A stretch of DNA of 64,000 nucleotides from CAYILR01 sp964364175 (GCA_964364175.1 CAYILR010000004.1:1-64000), one strand, 5' to 3'. Positions 43,522-52,673 are shown, counted from the first letter of the stretch. A program made the numbers and translations. Notes: generated by a model from the sequence alone, not told the origin.

Positions 43522-43553
43522 GTCGTTGCAACGACTCATCGTTGTAAAACAAC
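43522..43553 (+). promoter_or_regulatory. Palindromic candidate operator upstream of recA
   Basis: A perfect 14-bp palindrome GTCGTTGCAACGAC (43522-43535) followed by the inverted pair GTTGT/ACAAC (43541-43553). It lies 31-62 nt before the recA ATG and just after a weak -10-like TTGTAT (43511-43516). By position it could be the SOS (LexA-type) operator, though it is not a textbook LexA box. Confidence 0.4.
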
Positions 43554-43583
43554 TCATTCAAGTTGAATGAAAGGGAAAACAAA

Positions 43584-44729
43584 ATGATTCCAACACAGGA
43601 AACACGCACTAGCAGTGATAGAAGTACTGAAAAAAGTAAGGCCTTGGACTTGGCCGTCCAAGCCATCGAAAAACAATTCGGAAAAGGTTCCATCATGCGC
43701 CTGGGAGAAGCTGAAACTCTCGTCGCGCAAGACATGCCCTCGGTCCCCACGGGATCGCTGAGCTTGGACATCGCTTTGGGTATCGGCGGACTGCCTCGCA
43801 GTCGAATTGTCGAGATCTACGGACCTGAGTCTTCGGGTAAAACAACTCTCACTCTCCACGCTGTAGCAGAAGCGCAGAAACAAGGCGGCGTTTGCGCATT
43901 CGTCGATGCTGAGCACGCTTTGGATGTGAATTACGCTCGTAAATTGGGCGTCAGAACCGATGACCTGTTGATCTCTCAACCGGACACTGGCGAGCAAGCC
44001 CTCGAAATCGTCGACATGCTCGTGCGATCTGGCGGCGTTGACCTCGTGGTCATTGACTCCGTGGCCGCTCTGGTACCTCGCGCTGAAATCGAAGGCGAAA
44101 TGGGCGATTCACACATGGGCTTGCAAGCTCGTTTGATGAGCCAAGCTTTGCGTAAACTCACCGGAAGCATCAACCGCAGCAAAACCCTGGTGATCTTCAT
44201 TAACCAAATCCGCATGAAAATCGGCGTGATGTTCGGAAATCCAGAAACCACCACCGGTGGTAACGCACTGAAGTTTTATTCTTCAGTTCGACTGGACATT
44301 CGACGGATCTCCGCGTTAAAAGACGGCGAAAACGTGATCGGAAACCGGACTCGAGTCAAGGTGGTAAAAAACAAAATGGCTCCTCCCTTCAAGGAAGTCG
44401 AATTCGACATTCTGTACGGAGAAGGCATTTCCAAAGAAGGCGATTTGCTCGATTTGGCAGCCAACATGAACATCATCGAGAAAAGCGGCACCTGGTACAC
44501 CTACAAGGATGAACGCGTCGGTCAGGGTCGTGAGAATGCCCGAAATTATCTCAAGGAACGCCCTGAGATGATGAAAACAGTTCGTGAGGAAGTTTTGAAG
44601 AAAGCAGGAATTGGAAAAGCTAAGCCTGAAGCGCCTACAGCAGCTAAACCTGCTCTAGGCGCAACCGCTGCGGGACAGCCGATGACAGTCACTAAGGCGA
44701 CTGCCCCTGCTGTGAGCAAAACTAAATAA
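43584..44729 (+). CDS. recA: Recombinase A
   Basis: Protein of 381 residues with the RecA hallmarks: Walker A EIYGPESSGKTT, VDAEHALD, VVIDSVAAL, LMSQALRKLTGS, FINQIRMKIGVMFGNPETTTGGNALKFYSS. It promotes homologous pairing and SOS induction. The C-terminal ~40 residues are an Ala/Pro/Lys tail rather than the acidic tail of E. coli RecA. The ATG at 43584 follows AAGGGA and was preferred over TTG 43563. The GDP-fucose synthase gene begins 8 nt later. Confidence 0.98.
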   Translation: MIPTQETRTSSDRSTEKSKALDLAVQAIEKQFGKGSIMRLGEAETLVAQDMPSVPTGSLSLDIALGIGGLPRSRIVEIYGPESSGKTTLTLHAVAEAQKQGGVCAFVDAEHALDVNYARKLGVRTDDLLISQPDTGEQALEIVDMLVRSGGVDLVVIDSVAALVPRAEIEGEMGDSHMGLQARLMSQALRKLTGSINRSKTLVIFINQIRMKIGVMFGNPETTTGGNALKFYSSVRLDIRRISALKDGENVIGNRTRVKVVKNKMAPPFKEVEFDILYGEGISKEGDLLDLAANMNIIEKSGTWYTYKDERVGQGRENARNYLKERPEMMKTVREEVLKKAGIGKAKPEAPTAAKPALGATAAGQPMTVTKATAPAVSKTK

Positions 44730-44737
44730 GTGACTTT

Positions 44738-45679
44738 ATGGTGATGAAAACAAATTCCCCTATTTTCGTTGCAGGACATCGCGGGCTCGTTGGGTCCGCG
44801 ATTGTCCGCAACCTAAAAGCGAAAGGCTACACGAATCTTCTGCTCAAATCCCATGATGAATTGGATTTGACAAATCAGAGTGCGGTTCAACGCTTTTTTA
44901 AGGAAAATCAGGTGGAATTTGTTTTCCTTGCCGCTGCTAAGGTGGGCGGAATTTACGCCAATGCAACTTATCAGGCAGATTTTTTGTACGCCAATTTGAT
45001 GATCTCTGCGAACGTGATCCACGCAGCTGCTGAGAACGATGTTCAAAAACTTTTATTTTTGGGCAGTTCCTGCATCTATCCAAAAATGGCGCCCCAGCCC
45101 CTTCACGAAGAAGCTCTGCTGACTGGTCCCCTTGAACCCACCAATGAGGGCTATGCTTTGGCCAAAATTGCGGGCCTCAAACTTTGTGAGATGTTTCAAC
45201 GCCAGTACGGCAAACGATTTATCTCCGCAATGCCTACCAATCTCTATGGACCGGCTGATAACTGGCACCCCATGAATTCACATGTCATTCCCGGAATGAT
45301 GCGCAGATTTCACGAGGCAAAAAAATCAAATTCACCTGGTGTAATCATCTGGGGATCCGGCAAACCCAGGAGAGAATTCCTCCACGTCGATGATTTGGCA
45401 GATGCGCTCTTTGTTTTGATGGAAAAATACGAAAGCCCTCAGACCATCAATGTGGGCTCGGGCGAGGAGTGCACCATTCAAGAACTCGCTTCACTCATGA
45501 AAGAGACTGTCGAATACGAAGGTTCGATTCGCAATGACTTCACGAAGCCGGATGGAACGCCCCGCAAAGTGATGGATGTCAGTCGCATTCAGGCGTTGGG
45601 ATGGAAACATCGGTTTAGTCTGCGAGAAGGGCTGAAAGTCACTTATCAGTGGGCGTTGGATCACGACGCGATTCAGTAA
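44738..45679 (+). CDS. fcl: GDP-L-fucose synthase family
   Basis: Protein of 313 residues, an extended SDR: FVAGHRGLVGSAIVR, AAAKVGGI-AN, LFLGSSCIYPK, catalytic Tyr and Lys in EGYALAKIAG, TNLYGP-DN and REFLHVDDLADA. It makes GDP-L-fucose from GDP-4-keto-6-deoxymannose for surface polysaccharide. No gmd gene lies in the window. Its closeness to recA (8 nt) suggests readthrough; the four-helix-bundle genes that follow often neighbour sugar-nucleotide genes. Confidence 0.95.
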   Translation: MVMKTNSPIFVAGHRGLVGSAIVRNLKAKGYTNLLLKSHDELDLTNQSAVQRFFKENQVEFVFLAAAKVGGIYANATYQADFLYANLMISANVIHAAAENDVQKLLFLGSSCIYPKMAPQPLHEEALLTGPLEPTNEGYALAKIAGLKLCEMFQRQYGKRFISAMPTNLYGPADNWHPMNSHVIPGMMRRFHEAKKSNSPGVIIWGSGKPRREFLHVDDLADALFVLMEKYESPQTINVGSGEECTIQELASLMKETVEYEGSIRNDFTKPDGTPRKVMDVSRIQALGWKHRFSLREGLKVTYQWALDHDAIQ

Positions 45680-45689
45680 AACCCCCAGT

Positions 45690-45762
45690 GAACAGTGTAC
45701 TGTGAACGGTGAACTGTAACGGTGACCGTATACGGTCATTGTGTACGGTCACGGTACACAGT
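45690..45762. repeat. Degenerate GTGAAC/ACGGT repeat and palindromes
   Basis: Short units of the form GTGAACNGT occur about three times, followed by the perfect palindrome GACCGTATACGGTC (45724-45737) nested in a wider inverted pair GTGACCGT/ACGGTCAC (45722-45729, 45745-45752). It lies between the convergent fcl and four-helix-bundle genes, with no T-run, and its right end enters the 3' end of the latter. Confidence 0.6.
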
Positions 45763-46048
45763 TTTTGCACAATCGGTAAATGTGGGCGCCTAGAATGTCT
45801 GCTTGTTGAATCAATTCGGGTGTTCCTGAGAGTAATAGCAGACATTGGACTTCACGCAGTGAACCCAGAGCAACGTAGTAAAATTTTCTTCGGTCTTTGG
45901 CGGTGGGTTTTGCAGTTCCTTCAGCTAGGTTCAATGGAATACTCAGTACGGCTCGATCAAACTGGTCTTTGAGTGCTCCTTTGAGCTTCAGCTCCTGGCA
46001 ATCCGTGTAGAATTTTTTCGCTAATTCGTAAGTTCTAAAGTTGCTCAT
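45749..46048 (-). CDS. Four-helix-bundle (23S rRNA IVP-like) protein, left copy
   Basis: Protein of 99 residues of the four-helix-bundle family first found in 23S rRNA intervening sequences: FRTYELAKKFYTDCQ, FDRAVLSIPLNLAEGTAKPT, KDRRKFYYVALGSLREVQ. Function unknown. It is divergent from and homologous to the 46123-46428 gene. AGGAGGAAAACT, inside the 30-bp inverted repeat, is its ribosome binding site. Confidence 0.85.
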   Translation of the reverse strand: MSNFRTYELAKKFYTDCQELKLKGALKDQFDRAVLSIPLNLAEGTAKPTAKDRRKFYYVALGSLREVQCLLLLSGTPELIQQADILGAHIYRLCKNCVP

Positions 46049-46050
46049 TT

Positions 46051-46122
46051 AGTTTTCCTCCTGATGGAAATTTTTAGGTTTCACCATGGTAGAACCTAAA
46101 AATTTCCATCAGGAGGAAAACT
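46051..46122. repeat. Perfect 30-bp inverted repeat between divergent paralogues
   Basis: Arms at 46051-46080 and 46093-46122 are exactly complementary, with a 12-nt spacer holding CCATGG. Each arm includes the AGGAGG ribosome binding site of the adjacent gene. The repeat continues imperfectly into both genes, so it is the core of an inverted gene duplication. Confidence 0.95.
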
Positions 46123-46428
46123 ATGATCCAGAATTTCAGAACTTACGAATTAGCGAAAAAATTCTACACGGATTGCCAAGGCCTAGCGCTTAGGGACCCA
46201 ATCAAAAATCAATTTGATCGAGCCGTACTGAGTATTGTCCTTAATCTTGCTGAGGGAGTCGCAAAACCCACCGCCAAAGACCGAAGAAAATTTTATAGCA
46301 TTTCATTAGGTTCACTTCGGGAGGTTCAAGCTATTTTGGATCTTACTGGAAACACTCAAGTACTGAAAGCATCCGATGCACTGGCGGCATCACTCTACCG
46401 ATTGATCCAAAATCCCGGAGGTTCCTGA
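46123..46428 (+). CDS. Four-helix-bundle (23S rRNA IVP-like) protein, right copy
   Basis: Protein of 101 residues, paralogue of the left copy: FRTYELAKKFYTDCQG, FDRAVLSIVLNLAEGVAKPT, KDRRKFYSISLGSLREVQ. The two genes share long identical DNA blocks (for instance 41 bp at 46138-46178) alternating with diverged blocks. AGGAGG precedes the ATG. The family's function is unknown. Confidence 0.85.
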   Translation: MIQNFRTYELAKKFYTDCQGLALRDPIKNQFDRAVLSIVLNLAEGVAKPTAKDRRKFYSISLGSLREVQAILDLTGNTQVLKASDALAASLYRLIQNPGGS

Positions 46429-46489
46429 TGCCCGAACCAGATACCAGATCCTGAGCCCGGTTTGCCTGTCTGCCTGACTGCCAGAGCTT

Positions 46490-47812
46490 TTAACCTGTTT
46501 GGGCACCAACACTGGTTGTCCCGGTAGCAGGGCGGCTGGTTCCTCGATCCGCGAAATCGTATCTTCTCAAAGCATGAATTGCGGCACGGAATCCACTGCG
46601 CACTACCTCAGTGAGCTTCTTGGGTGAAAGTGAAAAATGCTCCCCGAAAAACATCTTTGAGTCGCTCGGGCTCGGATGGATGTAAATCATATCCACATTC
46701 ATTTTGTGGTAGAGTTCTCTTTCCAAAATTTCAACGATCTTGTCACGGTGCGTGGCAGAAACGCCATTATCTTTGCAATACTTAGCAACTTCACTGATCG
46801 CATTGCGCTGGATTTGCTTGTTATGAATGTGATTATTGATCTTCTGCTCGATCAAAAGATAAATGGACTGAATCAAGATTGCGGGAAGCCCAAAATCTGT
46901 CAGTGAACCTACTTCACGTCTGAAGTGATACGGTTGATGGGTGTGGCTCGCGATGACTAAATCTGCTCCCGCATCGACCGCTACGTGGGTCGAAAGCGTG
47001 TCACGAATTTCTCCATCGATATAATAAATTTTTTGCTGATTGTGATTTTTGATCGCAAACGGCGCAAAAATAAAAGGCAGTGCTGTGCTTGCTGCACATG
47101 CCTCAGAGATCGAAACATCATTATTATACTGGCAATTCAAATCATGAGGCGGAGGCTTGTAGCTGTATTTTCCAAAAACAACTTTTCGCGAATGGTTGAG
47201 CTGAGTCGCTACAATGAACAAATCAGCAACGTAATCATGAAACCGATTCGACATGAGGACGTCTTCGCGCATGTACTGCTCAATCCCAGCGGTTGAAAAC
47301 AGGCCTTGCATTTTCAACCATTTGAACTGCAGCAAAGCCTCCCAGTCCCCCTGAAAAAGATTGGTCGCGAGGCGTTTTAGAAAAAGAAGCTGAGAAATCT
47401 GTTCCTTGGCAAGATCCGGCCTCAATTTAAACATCTTCTGATAGGTCAATCGGGGCAAAAGCTTGGGAATTGCATCCGCAGGGTCGAGTTTGTTCTTGCC
47501 GAGCGTAAATGCGGAATTGAAAATATTTTCGAGAGAATAGCCTGCCGCCAGAAAAGTGGCGATCATCGAACCTGCGCTGGAGCCTACATAAGTAGAAATA
47601 TCCATGGGACCAGGAGCCTGGATTTCTCCCGAAAGGGGGGCTGTACCCCCTAAAAAATTAAATCCCTGCTCGCGAAGAGCCAAAGCGACTCCCAAGTGGA
47701 AGGCACCCGCCTTAGCCGCACCCCCGCTGCAAACGAAGGCGATCTTCTTTTTGGGTCCAATTTGGACTCTACGTCTACCATTCTTGGGTCCGGAAGAGCT
47801 CGGTCTCACCAT
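46490..47812 (-). CDS. Patatin-like phospholipase
   Basis: Protein of 440 residues with the patatin elements: oxyanion loop IAFVCSGGAAKAGAFHLGV, nucleophile Ser in YVGSSAGSM and the Asp of the dyad in YYIDGEIRDT. The loop shows S/G-rich rather than classic GGGxRG, a mild deviation. Patatins hydrolyse acyl-lipids; in Bdellovibrio-like bacteria they can be secreted effectors, but no signal peptide is seen here. The N-terminus is basic and about 20 residues long. Confidence 0.88.
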   Translation of the reverse strand: MVRPSSSGPKNGRRRVQIGPKKKIAFVCSGGAAKAGAFHLGVALALREQGFNFLGGTAPLSGEIQAPGPMDISTYVGSSAGSMIATFLAAGYSLENIFNSAFTLGKNKLDPADAIPKLLPRLTYQKMFKLRPDLAKEQISQLLFLKRLATNLFQGDWEALLQFKWLKMQGLFSTAGIEQYMREDVLMSNRFHDYVADLFIVATQLNHSRKVVFGKYSYKPPPHDLNCQYNNDVSISEACAASTALPFIFAPFAIKNHNQQKIYYIDGEIRDTLSTHVAVDAGADLVIASHTHQPYHFRREVGSLTDFGLPAILIQSIYLLIEQKINNHIHNKQIQRNAISEVAKYCKDNGVSATHRDKIVEILERELYHKMNVDMIYIHPSPSDSKMFFGEHFSLSPKKLTEVVRSGFRAAIHALRRYDFADRGTSRPATGTTSVGAQTG

Positions 47813-47861
47813 TCCTCATTAGAATACTTGAATTTGGCGGGCGTGGAAATACAATAAGACT

Positions 47862-48149
47862 ATGAGTCACGCTGCCTCCCAGGGTTGCTGGGTATCCTTG
47901 CTTGAATACGCCAATCAAAAAAATGTCAGCATGTCGACGTTGCGGCGTTACATCAAATCCGGAAAAATTGAATACCGAGTGGATCAGGGCCGTTATTTAG
48001 TCTGGATCGATTCAATCGGAGGAGCCCACTCCGAAATGGAAACTCAACTCCGCCACATGGAAAAAGATCTCCACAAAGCTCGTGAAGAAATTGCTGAGAT
48101 GAAAATGCTGATTGCACTTTACGAGGAAAAAATTGCTCCTGCGCGATAA
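47862..48149 (+). CDS. Small MerR-like DNA-binding protein with coiled coil
   Basis: Protein of 95 residues. Residues ~10-50 look like a MerR/excisionase-type winged helix (LLEYANQKNVSMSTLRRYIKSGKIEY); the rest is a coiled coil (HMEKDLHKAREEIAEMKMLIALYEEK). It is probably dimeric. Its 3' end overlaps the next gene by 17 nt, so translation is coupled to that of an outer-membrane protein. Confidence 0.7.
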   Translation: MSHAASQGCWVSLLEYANQKNVSMSTLRRYIKSGKIEYRVDQGRYLVWIDSIGGAHSEMETQLRHMEKDLHKAREEIAEMKMLIALYEEKIAPAR

Positions 48150-49680
48150 AAAACGGATTTTAATACTTTTACTGACCGCTCTGAGCGGATTCACCGCCAA
48201 CGCCAATCAGGAATTGGATCGTCGATACGCTCTGCAGACCGTTGGATTTCTGCGCGCGTGGGACAACGTGGATGGCCTGTTCGCGGATTACGTCGAAAAA
48301 GCTTATAAGAATTTTTTTTCCAAGCAAAGCCAGTACGTCCTGCAAGACCTCGCGCGAGCTGACAAAATTCTGGAAAAATCAGATCTGCCTTATTCAAAAC
48401 TCCTCAACGATCCCGAGATTCTGAGGCAAATCGCAAAAAGCTTCCGATCCGAGAGTTTGATTCGCACCAAGATCATCAAAGAAGGGCCCACCTACCGATT
48501 TGTTTTGGATTGGATGATCGCTCCAAAAATGGATCTTCTTGCGACTGAAACTTTCACTACAGAAGACCCCACTACCCTCAATCAAACTCTAGGAGATGCT
48601 TTGCAATCCTTACTGAGGAAGATCCCATTCCGAGGACAAGTGACAGGGCGTGATGGCGAAGCAGCGACGATTAATATTGGAGCTCAGGGTGGCGTTCACA
48701 AAGGCGATATCATCAAAGTCGGCACGATCGACGAAGTCAAAGTTCATCCTTTGCTCCATTCCATCGTGGACTGGAAAATTAACCCCACAGCCAAACTCAC
48801 AGTCACTTCCGTGGACGAAGGTTTATCCTTCTGCAAAGTGACCGAAGAAGAGCCCGGACGCAACGTCGCCCGATATCAGAAAATTTTGGAAGTATTGCCA
48901 GGACACAGTGATCCCGAGCCTCGAGAAGCCATGGGCGCTCAAAACGACAAGATGGTGATCCAGAAAGCCCCCCCGCAAGAGAATATCGCCCGCCTCGGAT
49001 GGGTCGCACCTGCTTTGGGATTTGGATTGATTGGGCGACAGAGTGGGGCCGACTCCAGCAGCACTACCACTGGAAAAACTGGGGATGGCTTTGCGGGCGC
49101 CGCAAAAGCTGATGCAGAGCTTTGGCTCACTGGCAATTGGCATCTCAACGCTGGGTTGATGGCAGGGCTCGGATTTTATTCTCAGAAGGATCTGAGCACT
49201 ACCAGCGCCACGACCACAAACCCCGCCTCATCTGTCACCGCTACGCTTTCACAACTGCGAATGACGGGGGGATATCGCTTTCTTCCGATTCCGGGACTGA
49301 TCGCATCGGCGAGAGCCGGGTTTCGCTCCACCAGTTGGACATTCCCTACCGTTGCAAGCGAACGTCTCGGCAGTGTTGCAGTCAGGAGCCCTACGGTTTC
49401 GCTGGGAGCCGAGTTCGTCGTTCGCCAAGAATTCGGTATCCAGTTCAACGTAGATTTCGGGGTGTTTAGCTGGGCTACAGAAAGTGGATTCTCATCGGGA
49501 GGAGAGGTTTCTGGGGTCTCCGATGCCCAGGCTTTTTTTGCAGTTTACCACCAGATCATGCCCAAAATCCGACTCCGACTGGGTTTCGAAGCACTCGTGA
49601 ATTCAGTTAATTTTTCCAACGGCGCGACCCTTTCTCACAACTCGATGTTGCTCCTTCCTGCGGTCGTCTTCCTTTTCTAG
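48133..49680 (+). CDS. Outer-membrane protein: FlgT-like domain plus beta-barrel
   Basis: About 515 residues. TTG start at 48133, supported by GAGG 6 nt upstream, giving a signal peptide (about 1-22). Residues ~30-260 include a FlgT-like segment (RGQVTGRDGEAATINIGAQG, VHKGDIIKVGTI); residues ~290-515 alternate as a beta-barrel with long Ser/Thr loops, ending in the C-terminal LLPAVVFLF strand typical of outer-membrane proteins. Role unknown. Encoded immediately after the small DNA-binding protein. Confidence 0.7.
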   Translation: MLLRDKKRILILLLTALSGFTANANQELDRRYALQTVGFLRAWDNVDGLFADYVEKAYKNFFSKQSQYVLQDLARADKILEKSDLPYSKLLNDPEILRQIAKSFRSESLIRTKIIKEGPTYRFVLDWMIAPKMDLLATETFTTEDPTTLNQTLGDALQSLLRKIPFRGQVTGRDGEAATINIGAQGGVHKGDIIKVGTIDEVKVHPLLHSIVDWKINPTAKLTVTSVDEGLSFCKVTEEEPGRNVARYQKILEVLPGHSDPEPREAMGAQNDKMVIQKAPPQENIARLGWVAPALGFGLIGRQSGADSSSTTTGKTGDGFAGAAKADAELWLTGNWHLNAGLMAGLGFYSQKDLSTTSATTTNPASSVTATLSQLRMTGGYRFLPIPGLIASARAGFRSTSWTFPTVASERLGSVAVRSPTVSLGAEFVVRQEFGIQFNVDFGVFSWATESGFSSGGEVSGVSDAQAFFAVYHQIMPKIRLRLGFEALVNSVNFSNGATLSHNSMLLLPAVVFLF

Positions 49681-49719
49681 CAGGTTGTTTTCGCTACAAC
49701 TCTATGCGATTTCAAGAGC

Positions 49720-51735
49720 ATGAAACGCATGCTGGATTTGATTCAAAAAATCCGTGAGCACGACTATCGATACTATGTTCTGGATGATCCACTCATCTCG
49801 GATGCGGAGTATGATCAGTTATTTCGGGAGCTGCAGGAGCTGGAGGCCAAGCATCCTGAACTCCGCCAGTCTGATTCTCCTACGCAACGAGTGGGAGGAA
49901 AACCACTCGAAAAATTTGCGAAAGTCAGGCACGGGGTTCCCATGCTGTCGCTTGCCAATGCGATGAGTGAAGAAGAGTTTTTAGATTTTGATAAAAGAAT
50001 TTTAAAACTTATTCTTGAAGACAAATTTTCTGACCGGCCTAGTGACATTCAACGTGAATATTTTTGTGAGTTGAAATTCGATGGTCTCTCGATGAATTTG
50101 ACCTACGAGAAAGGCATCCTCGTCCGAGCAGCCACACGCGGTGACGGCGAAGTTGGCGAAGATGTCACACAAAACGTCCGGACCATTCGATCCATTCCTC
50201 TGAGGATCCATGACAAAAACCCACCCGATTTGATCGAAATTCGTGGAGAGATTTTACTCAATAAATCCGATTTCGAAAAATTGAATCAGGAGCAATCCCG
50301 CAAAGAAGAAAAGCTTTTTGCCAACCCCAGGAACGCCGCTGCCGGTGCAATTCGTCAGTTAGATCCCTCCATTGCCGCCTCACGACCCCTGACTGCCTTT
50401 TGGTATGGAATGGGATCTGCCCCCAAGGGAGCATTTGAATCATTTTGGGAATTTGAAGCTCAGCTTGAAAAATGGGGATTCCTGGTCGGAGGACTTCGCA
50501 AAGTCTGCAAAGGACCGGAGGCTGTCTTGAAATTTTATCGCGATGTCGAAACTCAGCGTGAGTCCTTGCCATTTGAGATCGATGGGATCGTCGTGAAATT
50601 GAATCGGCTCGACGACATCGACAAGGCTGGATACGTCTCGCGAAATCCTCGTGGAATGACCGCTTTCAAATATCCGCCACGCCAAGAGCGAACGAGAATT
50701 CAGGACATCCTCGTTCAAGTGGGGCGTACCGGCGTGCTCACACCCGTTGCTGTCGTGGAGCCTGTTCGTGTCGGCGGGGTTTTGGTTCAACGGGCCACGC
50801 TCCACAATCAGGACGAGATCGATCGCAAGGATATCCGTATCGGAGATCAAGTTCTGATTCAACGCGCTGGAGATGTGATTCCTGAGGTGGTTCAGGTTTT
50901 AAAAGAACTTCGGACAGGCAAAGAAAAACCATTTCTACTTCCCGATCACTGCCCCGTTTGTGGATCCCGTGTGGAACGCAAAGCAGATGAAGCTGCCGTT
51001 CGTTGCATGAGTCGGGGTTGCGTTGCGCAGCTGAAAGAACGACTCAGACACTTCGTGATGAAGGATGCTTTAAACATCGATGGGCTTGGAGCAGGCATTA
51101 TTGAGCAGCTAGTAGATGAAGGCCTGGTCAAACATCCGGCTGATTTGTTCCGGCTTAAAAAAGATCAACTCCTGGGACTGGAAGGTTGGGCCGAAAAATC
51201 GACTGAAAAATTCATCCAGTCGCTTCAGGATGCAAGAAAGCCGGAGCTCTACCGATTCCTATTTGCCCTGGGCATTCGACATGTGGGTGAGCGAACTGCC
51301 AAGACTCTGGCCAATCATTTTGGTTCCTTGGCACCTATTCGAAAAGCCAGCGAGGAAGACTGGGTCGCCGTTCACGAAATCGGCCCTGAAATTGCTAAAA
51401 GCCTGGCGCAAACCCTAGCAGATTCGATGTTTGCACAGGAGCTGGATGAGTTACTCGAACTGGTCCAACCCGTCCCTCCCAAAACACAAAAAGGAGGGGG
51501 GAAATTGGCCGGAAAAACGATTGTTCTCACCGGAACTCTGCCCACCTTGTCCAGATCTGATGCTACTCGTTTGATTGAAGAAAATGGAGGAAAAACCTCG
51601 TCCAGCGTGTCCAAAAAAACGGACTATGTCCTGGCGGGCGAGGAAGCAGGTAGCAAATTGGAAAAAGCGCAAGAATTGGGGATATCTGTGCTTTCCGAAC
51701 AAGACCTTTTTAAGCTATTAGGTGAATCAGTATGA
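49720..51735 (+). CDS. ligA: NAD+-dependent DNA ligase
   Basis: Protein of 671 residues, normal length. Ia domain (HDYRYYVLDDPLISDAEYD), adenylation Lys119 in CELKFDGLSM, OB region (VGRTGVLTPVAVVEPV), zinc finger (CPVCGSRVERK, CMSRGC), helix-hairpin-helix domain and C-terminal BRCT (LAGKTIVLTGTLP). It seals nicks in DNA replication and repair. It is coupled to the next gene by a 4-nt overlap. Confidence 0.98.
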   Translation: MKRMLDLIQKIREHDYRYYVLDDPLISDAEYDQLFRELQELEAKHPELRQSDSPTQRVGGKPLEKFAKVRHGVPMLSLANAMSEEEFLDFDKRILKLILEDKFSDRPSDIQREYFCELKFDGLSMNLTYEKGILVRAATRGDGEVGEDVTQNVRTIRSIPLRIHDKNPPDLIEIRGEILLNKSDFEKLNQEQSRKEEKLFANPRNAAAGAIRQLDPSIAASRPLTAFWYGMGSAPKGAFESFWEFEAQLEKWGFLVGGLRKVCKGPEAVLKFYRDVETQRESLPFEIDGIVVKLNRLDDIDKAGYVSRNPRGMTAFKYPPRQERTRIQDILVQVGRTGVLTPVAVVEPVRVGGVLVQRATLHNQDEIDRKDIRIGDQVLIQRAGDVIPEVVQVLKELRTGKEKPFLLPDHCPVCGSRVERKADEAAVRCMSRGCVAQLKERLRHFVMKDALNIDGLGAGIIEQLVDEGLVKHPADLFRLKKDQLLGLEGWAEKSTEKFIQSLQDARKPELYRFLFALGIRHVGERTAKTLANHFGSLAPIRKASEEDWVAVHEIGPEIAKSLAQTLADSMFAQELDELLELVQPVPPKTQKGGGKLAGKTIVLTGTLPTLSRSDATRLIEENGGKTSSSVSKKTDYVLAGEEAGSKLEKAQELGISVLSEQDLFKLLGESV

Positions 51736-52673
51736 CCTCACAAAAAAGAATCGCAATTCTCATTCCTTGTCTAAACGAAGAAATCACGATTGCCCAAGTA
51801 GTAAAGAATTTTCAACGAACTTGCCCATCGGCTCAGGTCTATGTTTTCGATAATTGCTCAACAGACAAAACCTCTGAAGCCGCCCGGCAAGCAGGCGCAA
51901 CTGTGGTGTACTCACCCAAGCCCGGTAAAGGAAACACGGTCATTCACATGTTCGATGTGGTGGATGCGGATATCTACGTGATGACCGACGGTGACTCTAC
52001 TTACCCCGCAGAGGCACTCCCCGGATTGCTCGATGTTTTTGAAAAATCCTCCGTTGATATGGTGGTAGGTTCTCGCCTGTCCAGATTCTCGACAGGCGCC
52101 TTCCGAAAATTCCACTATTTTGGCAATACCATGTTGGCGAAAACAATTTCTTACGCATTTGGTGCCCAACTCACGGATATCTTATCCGGGTACCGGATTT
52201 TTTCCCGCCGCTTAGTTAAATCATTGCCCCTCAAATCAACCGGATTTGAAATTGAAACTGAGCTCACTCTGCAAACCTTGGCAAAGGGATTTAAAATTCG
52301 CGAAGCACCGATTGACTACGGCGCACGTCCAGCAGGAAGTTTTTCGAAGCTGAATACGTGGCGCGACGGTCGAATCGTTTTGACTGCATTATTTTTGATT
52401 TTCAAGGATTTTAGGCCTTTGATTTTCTTTTCTGCCCTGGGAATTTTTCTAGCTATACTCTCATTTGCCTGCGGAATACTGCCGATCGCGGATTATCTGC
52501 GTGAACGATATGTTTATCATGTTCCTTTAGCCATTCTAGCAATGGGGTTCGGGATTCTCAGCGCAATGTCTTTTGTGGTTGGAATGATTTTGAACACCAT
52601 TGTTCAGTTTCATCAGGAAAATTTTATTCTTTTTCAAAAATTACTCAACACACCGAACAAACCTCCATCATGA
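51732..52673 (+). CDS. Glycosyltransferase family 2 with membrane anchor
   Basis: Protein of 313 residues. GT-A domain (ILIPCLNEEITIAQVV, VFDNCSTDKTSEAA, VMTDGDSTYP, ILSGYRIFSRR) like polyprenol-phosphate sugar transferases, then two C-terminal membrane helices (about 225-250 and 275-300). It probably makes a lipid-linked sugar donor. It is coupled to ligA upstream and to the next gene, a possible GT-C user of that donor, by 4-nt overlaps. Confidence 0.88.
   Translation: MTSQKRIAILIPCLNEEITIAQVVKNFQRTCPSAQVYVFDNCSTDKTSEAARQAGATVVYSPKPGKGNTVIHMFDVVDADIYVMTDGDSTYPAEALPGLLDVFEKSSVDMVVGSRLSRFSTGAFRKFHYFGNTMLAKTISYAFGAQLTDILSGYRIFSRRLVKSLPLKSTGFEIETELTLQTLAKGFKIREAPIDYGARPAGSFSKLNTWRDGRIVLTALFLIFKDFRPLIFFSALGIFLAILSFACGILPIADYLRERYVYHVPLAILAMGFGILSAMSFVVGMILNTIVQFHQENFILFQKLLNTPNKPPS

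Noticed and set aside
44250..44266. CCACCGGTGG inside recA, like the repeated palindrome
   Set aside because: It encodes the conserved TTGG segment of RecA, so coding constraint explains it.
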